A DNA stretch of 7,163 bases from assembly GCA_002329645.1 (NCBI GenBank), contig DCTS01000003.1, positions 1 to 7,163 of the forward strand, written 5' to 3'. The notes beneath the pieces were generated by a model. The model saw only the letters and a program-made list of their open reading frames with translations, ran no database searches and was not told the origin of the DNA. Of this stretch, positions 5,547 through 7,163 are shown one piece after another; the stretch's first letter is position 1; every line of letters starts with the position of its first letter. This DNA comes from Lachnoclostridium sp. UBA1434 (GTDB taxonomy: Bacteria; Bacillota; Clostridia; Lachnospirales; Lachnospiraceae). Position numbers and translations under genes: made by a program.

Positions 5547-6860
5547 TTCTTTAATCCTTTTAAAACATGCCTGTATTTGCTGCTCATACCCGTTGTCTGA
5601 AGGAACATAAAATACCCGGTCCTTTAGCTCATCGGGCAGGTATTGCTGCTTAACATAATGATTCTCATAGTCATGGGCATACTTATATCCAATGCCGTGT
5701 CCAAGATTGGATGCGGACTTATAGTGTGCATCCATAAGATAAGGCGGTATTGTGGTTGTTCTTTCATTTGCCACGGTATTCATGGCATCGTCAATTGCGC
5801 AGATGGCGGAATTACTCTTGGGTGCACTTGCAACATAGATGGCAGCCTGGGCAAGTACAATTCTGGCTTCGGGCATGCCAAGCCTCTCCACTGCAAGTGC
5901 CGCACTTACTGCAACATTAATTGCATTGGGATCCGCATTGCCCACATCCTCGGAGGCGCATATCATAATTCTTCTTGCAATGAAGGCCGGCTCTTCACCC
6001 GCATATAGCATTCGGGCAAGATAATATACGGCAGCATCGGGGTCCGAGCCTCTCATACTTTTTATGAAGGCCGATATGGTGTCATAATGGTTATCCCCAT
6101 CCTTATCATATTTTAGTGCACGCTTTTGAATACATTCGGAAGCCGTCTCCAGAGTGATATGAATGAAGCCGTCGTCGGATCTTTCCGTTGTCAGTACACC
6201 AAGCTCGATAGCATTCAGAGCAGCCCTTGCATCGCCATTTGCAACATCAGCCAGGAACTCCATAGCATCGTCATGGAGCTTAGCCTTGTATGCACCAAGC
6301 CCCCGCTCCTTATCGGCTACTGCTCGCCTTAAAAGGGTCTTTATATCCTCCCTATCCAGGGGTTTAAGCTCAAATATAATGGAACGGGATATTAACGCAG
6401 AGTTTACCTCAAAATAAGGGTTTTCCGTAGTTGCGCCTATTAACACGACTGTTCCGTCCTCAACAAACGGCAGCAGATAGTCCTGCTGACCTTTGTTAAA
6501 CCGGTGGATTTCATCAATAAAAAGGATGGTTTTTTTACCGTACATGCCAAGGTTATTCTTAGCTTCCTCTATTACGGCCTCCATATCCTTCTTGCCTGAG
6601 GCAGTGGCATTGATCTGCATAAAAACAGAGCTTGTAGTATTTGCTATTACTCTTGCAAGCGTAGTCTTTCCTGTACCGGGAGGACCGTAGAAAATAATTG
6701 AGCTTAGCTTGTCCGCCTTAATAGCACGATATAAAAGCTTGTCCTTGCCAATTATATGATCCTGCCCTACAACCTCGTCAAGGGTTATGGGACGCAGCCT
6801 GGAAGCCAGGGGCGCTTCCTTTTTCAAAGTATTATTTCTCATATAATCAAACAGATCCAA
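5532..6860 (-). CDS. rarA: Replication-associated recombination protein A (RarA/MgsA), AAA+ ATPase
   Basis: RarA is a clamp-loader-like AAA+ ATPase of the MgsA/WRNIP1 family that acts at stalled replication forks. Counting from GTG at 6869, the sequence shows the family entry LASRLRP and VVGQDHIIG (22-41), Walker A GPPGTGKT (62-69), Walker B ILFIDEIHRF (115-124), sensor 1 GATTENP (145-151) and an arginine finger in ALISR (Arg162). The C-terminal MgsA domain follows, with RGSDPDAAVYYLARML and EDVGNADP. Length (442-445 residues) is normal and nothing is missing. I chose TTG at 6860, giving LDLFDYM, because GAAGGTGG lies about 6 bases before it; GTG at 6869 would sit directly against that ribosome site. 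ATG at 6842 is a further option but would drop the conserved LDLF. The gene diverges from the DUF4250 gene across 31 bp, so its promoter must lie inside that gene; I see no convincing one. Confidence 0.95.
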   Translation of the reverse strand: MDLFDYMRNNTLKKEAPLASRLRPITLDEVVGQDHIIGKDKLLYRAIKADKLSSIIFYGPPGTGKTTLARVIANTTSSVFMQINATASGKKDMEAVIEEAKNNLGMYGKKTILFIDEIHRFNKGQQDYLLPFVEDGTVVLIGATTENPYFEVNSALISRSIIFELKPLDREDIKTLLRRAVADKERGLGAYKAKLHDDAMEFLADVANGDARAALNAIELGVLTTERSDDGFIHITLETASECIQKRALKYDKDGDNHYDTISAFIKSMRGSDPDAAVYYLARMLYAGEEPAFIARRIMICASEDVGNADPNAINVAVSAALAVERLGMPEARIVLAQAAIYVASAPKSNSAICAIDDAMNTVANERTTTIPPYLMDAHYKSASNLGHGIGYKYAHDYENHYVKQQYLPDELKDRVFYVPSDNGYEQQIQACFKRIKEGIKE

Positions 6861-6891
6861 TATAACCACCTTCCATAAAAAGGAGAATGAT

Positions 6892-7077
6892 ATGCAGCTG
6901 CCTTCCGATCCTGCAATACTCTTAAGCTATATTAATACAAAGCTGAGGAATAATTATCGTTCACTGGATGAACTCTGCAGAGAGCTTCCTGCCGACCGAA
7001 CCAAAATTGAAAGCAAGCTTTCCTCCATAGGCTATTATTATGATAAAACGCGAAACCGATTTATAGTTAAGAGCTAG
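6892..7077 (+). CDS. DUF4250 domain-containing protein
   Basis: This 61-residue protein matches my memory of the small DUF4250 family of Clostridia: MQLPSDPAILLSYINTKLRNNYRSLDEL, then an acidic/basic helix and SIGYYYDKTRNRFI near the end. The helix lengths suggest a small all-alpha fold, perhaps helix-turn-helix-like, but no function is established to my knowledge. AGGAG at 6881-6885 lies 6 bases before the ATG. The gene shares a 31-bp divergent gap with rarA, so its promoter overlaps the start of rarA. TATAAT at 6842-6847 is a candidate -10, with no good -35. A strong hairpin follows 9 bases after the stop. Confidence 0.85.
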   Translation: MQLPSDPAILLSYINTKLRNNYRSLDELCRELPADRTKIESKLSSIGYYYDKTRNRFIVKS

Positions 7078-7086
7078 TATATTTTC

Positions 7087-7110
7087 AATGAAACGCGGAG
7101 GCGTTTCATT
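7087..7110 (+). terminator. Perfect 10-bp hairpin after the DUF4250 gene
   Basis: AATGAAACGC (7087-7096) and GCGTTTCATT (7101-7110) pair perfectly around the tetraloop GGAG, 9 bases after the stop codon. The T run that follows is short (the T's at 7109-7111, then AGG). The flanking A and T residues suit a two-way terminator, but the weak T-tract leaves some doubt. This is also the first unit of the tandem repeat. Confidence 0.55.
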
Positions 7111-7163
7111 TAGGAAACCGCGGAGGCGTTTCATTTAGGATACCGCTAAAGCGTTTCATTTAG
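7090..7163. repeat. Tandem 25-bp hairpin repeat, running off the window end
   Basis: GCGTTTCATTTAG recurs exactly at 7101, 7126 and 7151, a 25-bp pitch. The left halves vary: GAAACGCGGAG, GAAACCGCGGAG and GATACCGCTAAA. The 25-bp period is not a multiple of three, and the three copies have no unique spacers. Units 2 and 3 keep CGC/GCG pairing, but an extra C bulges the stem and the outer CATT pairing is lost. The loop changes from GGAG to TAAA in unit 3. The array is probably longer beyond the window. Confidence 0.85.

Noticed and set aside
5643..6690. Several plus-strand open frames inside rarA
   Set aside because: They are antisense shadows of an intact, well conserved gene, with no ribosome sites or recognisable domains.
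7090..7163. CRISPR array
   Set aside because: The units abut with no unique spacers and the pitch is only 25 bp.

Overview
The window reads as a chromosomal piece of a low-GC Gram-positive anaerobe of the class Clostridia, most likely family Lachnospiraceae. This rests on several things: clear AAGGAG/AGGGAG-type ribosome sites; an HTH-17 plus LuxR composite regulator beside an Ig-like repeat surface protein; a glycine-rich parallel beta-helix secreted protein; and a DUF4250 gene next to rarA. The assignment comes from gene content and memory of these families, not from a search. I see no tRNA, rRNA, transposase, phage gene or CRISPR array.

Left part (1-1885). The window opens inside the 3' end of a large SbsA/Ig-like repeat surface protein. 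Its last module ends in a -1 frame disruption and early stops, and a long imperfect hairpin terminator follows at 421-470. The roughly 300-base gap to the next gene holds only that terminator and a good sigma-A promoter (TTGAAA, 17 bp, TATAAT) whose spacer contains a perfect GTCGT/ACGAC dyad. The promoter drives a LuxR-type regulator that is split by a one-base frame disruption: an N-terminal helix-turn-helix (603-770) and the TPR-like plus LuxR body (to 1777) lie in different frames. The regulator may control the surface protein beside it; that is inference from position.

Middle part (1886-5531). Two minus-strand genes follow: a RimJ/RimL-type GNAT acetyltransferase and an 818-residue secreted beta-helix protein with an alanine-rich 18-residue repeat region after its signal peptide. 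Between them, four tandem 40-41 bp units each carry a copy of the GNAT ribosome-site block. The beta-helix gene diverges from a small two-helix membrane protein gene, and the -10 hexamers of the two promoters abut in a perfect 12-bp palindrome. The membrane protein gene converges on rarA across about 80 bp packed with overlapping GGAATA/TATTCC hairpins.

Right part (5532-7163). rarA (replication-associated recombination AAA+ ATPase) lies on the minus strand. A DUF4250 gene diverges from it with only 31 bp between the start codons. The window ends in a 25-bp tandem hairpin repeat whose first, fully paired copy probably terminates the DUF4250 transcript. The array runs off the end.

No complete novel defence or mobile system is visible. 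The points most worth a second look are the split regulator and its promoter operator, the tandem leader repeats, the GGAATA hairpin cluster, the signal-proximal protein repeat, and a 25-bp duplicated piece of GNAT sequence at the regulator's stop codon.
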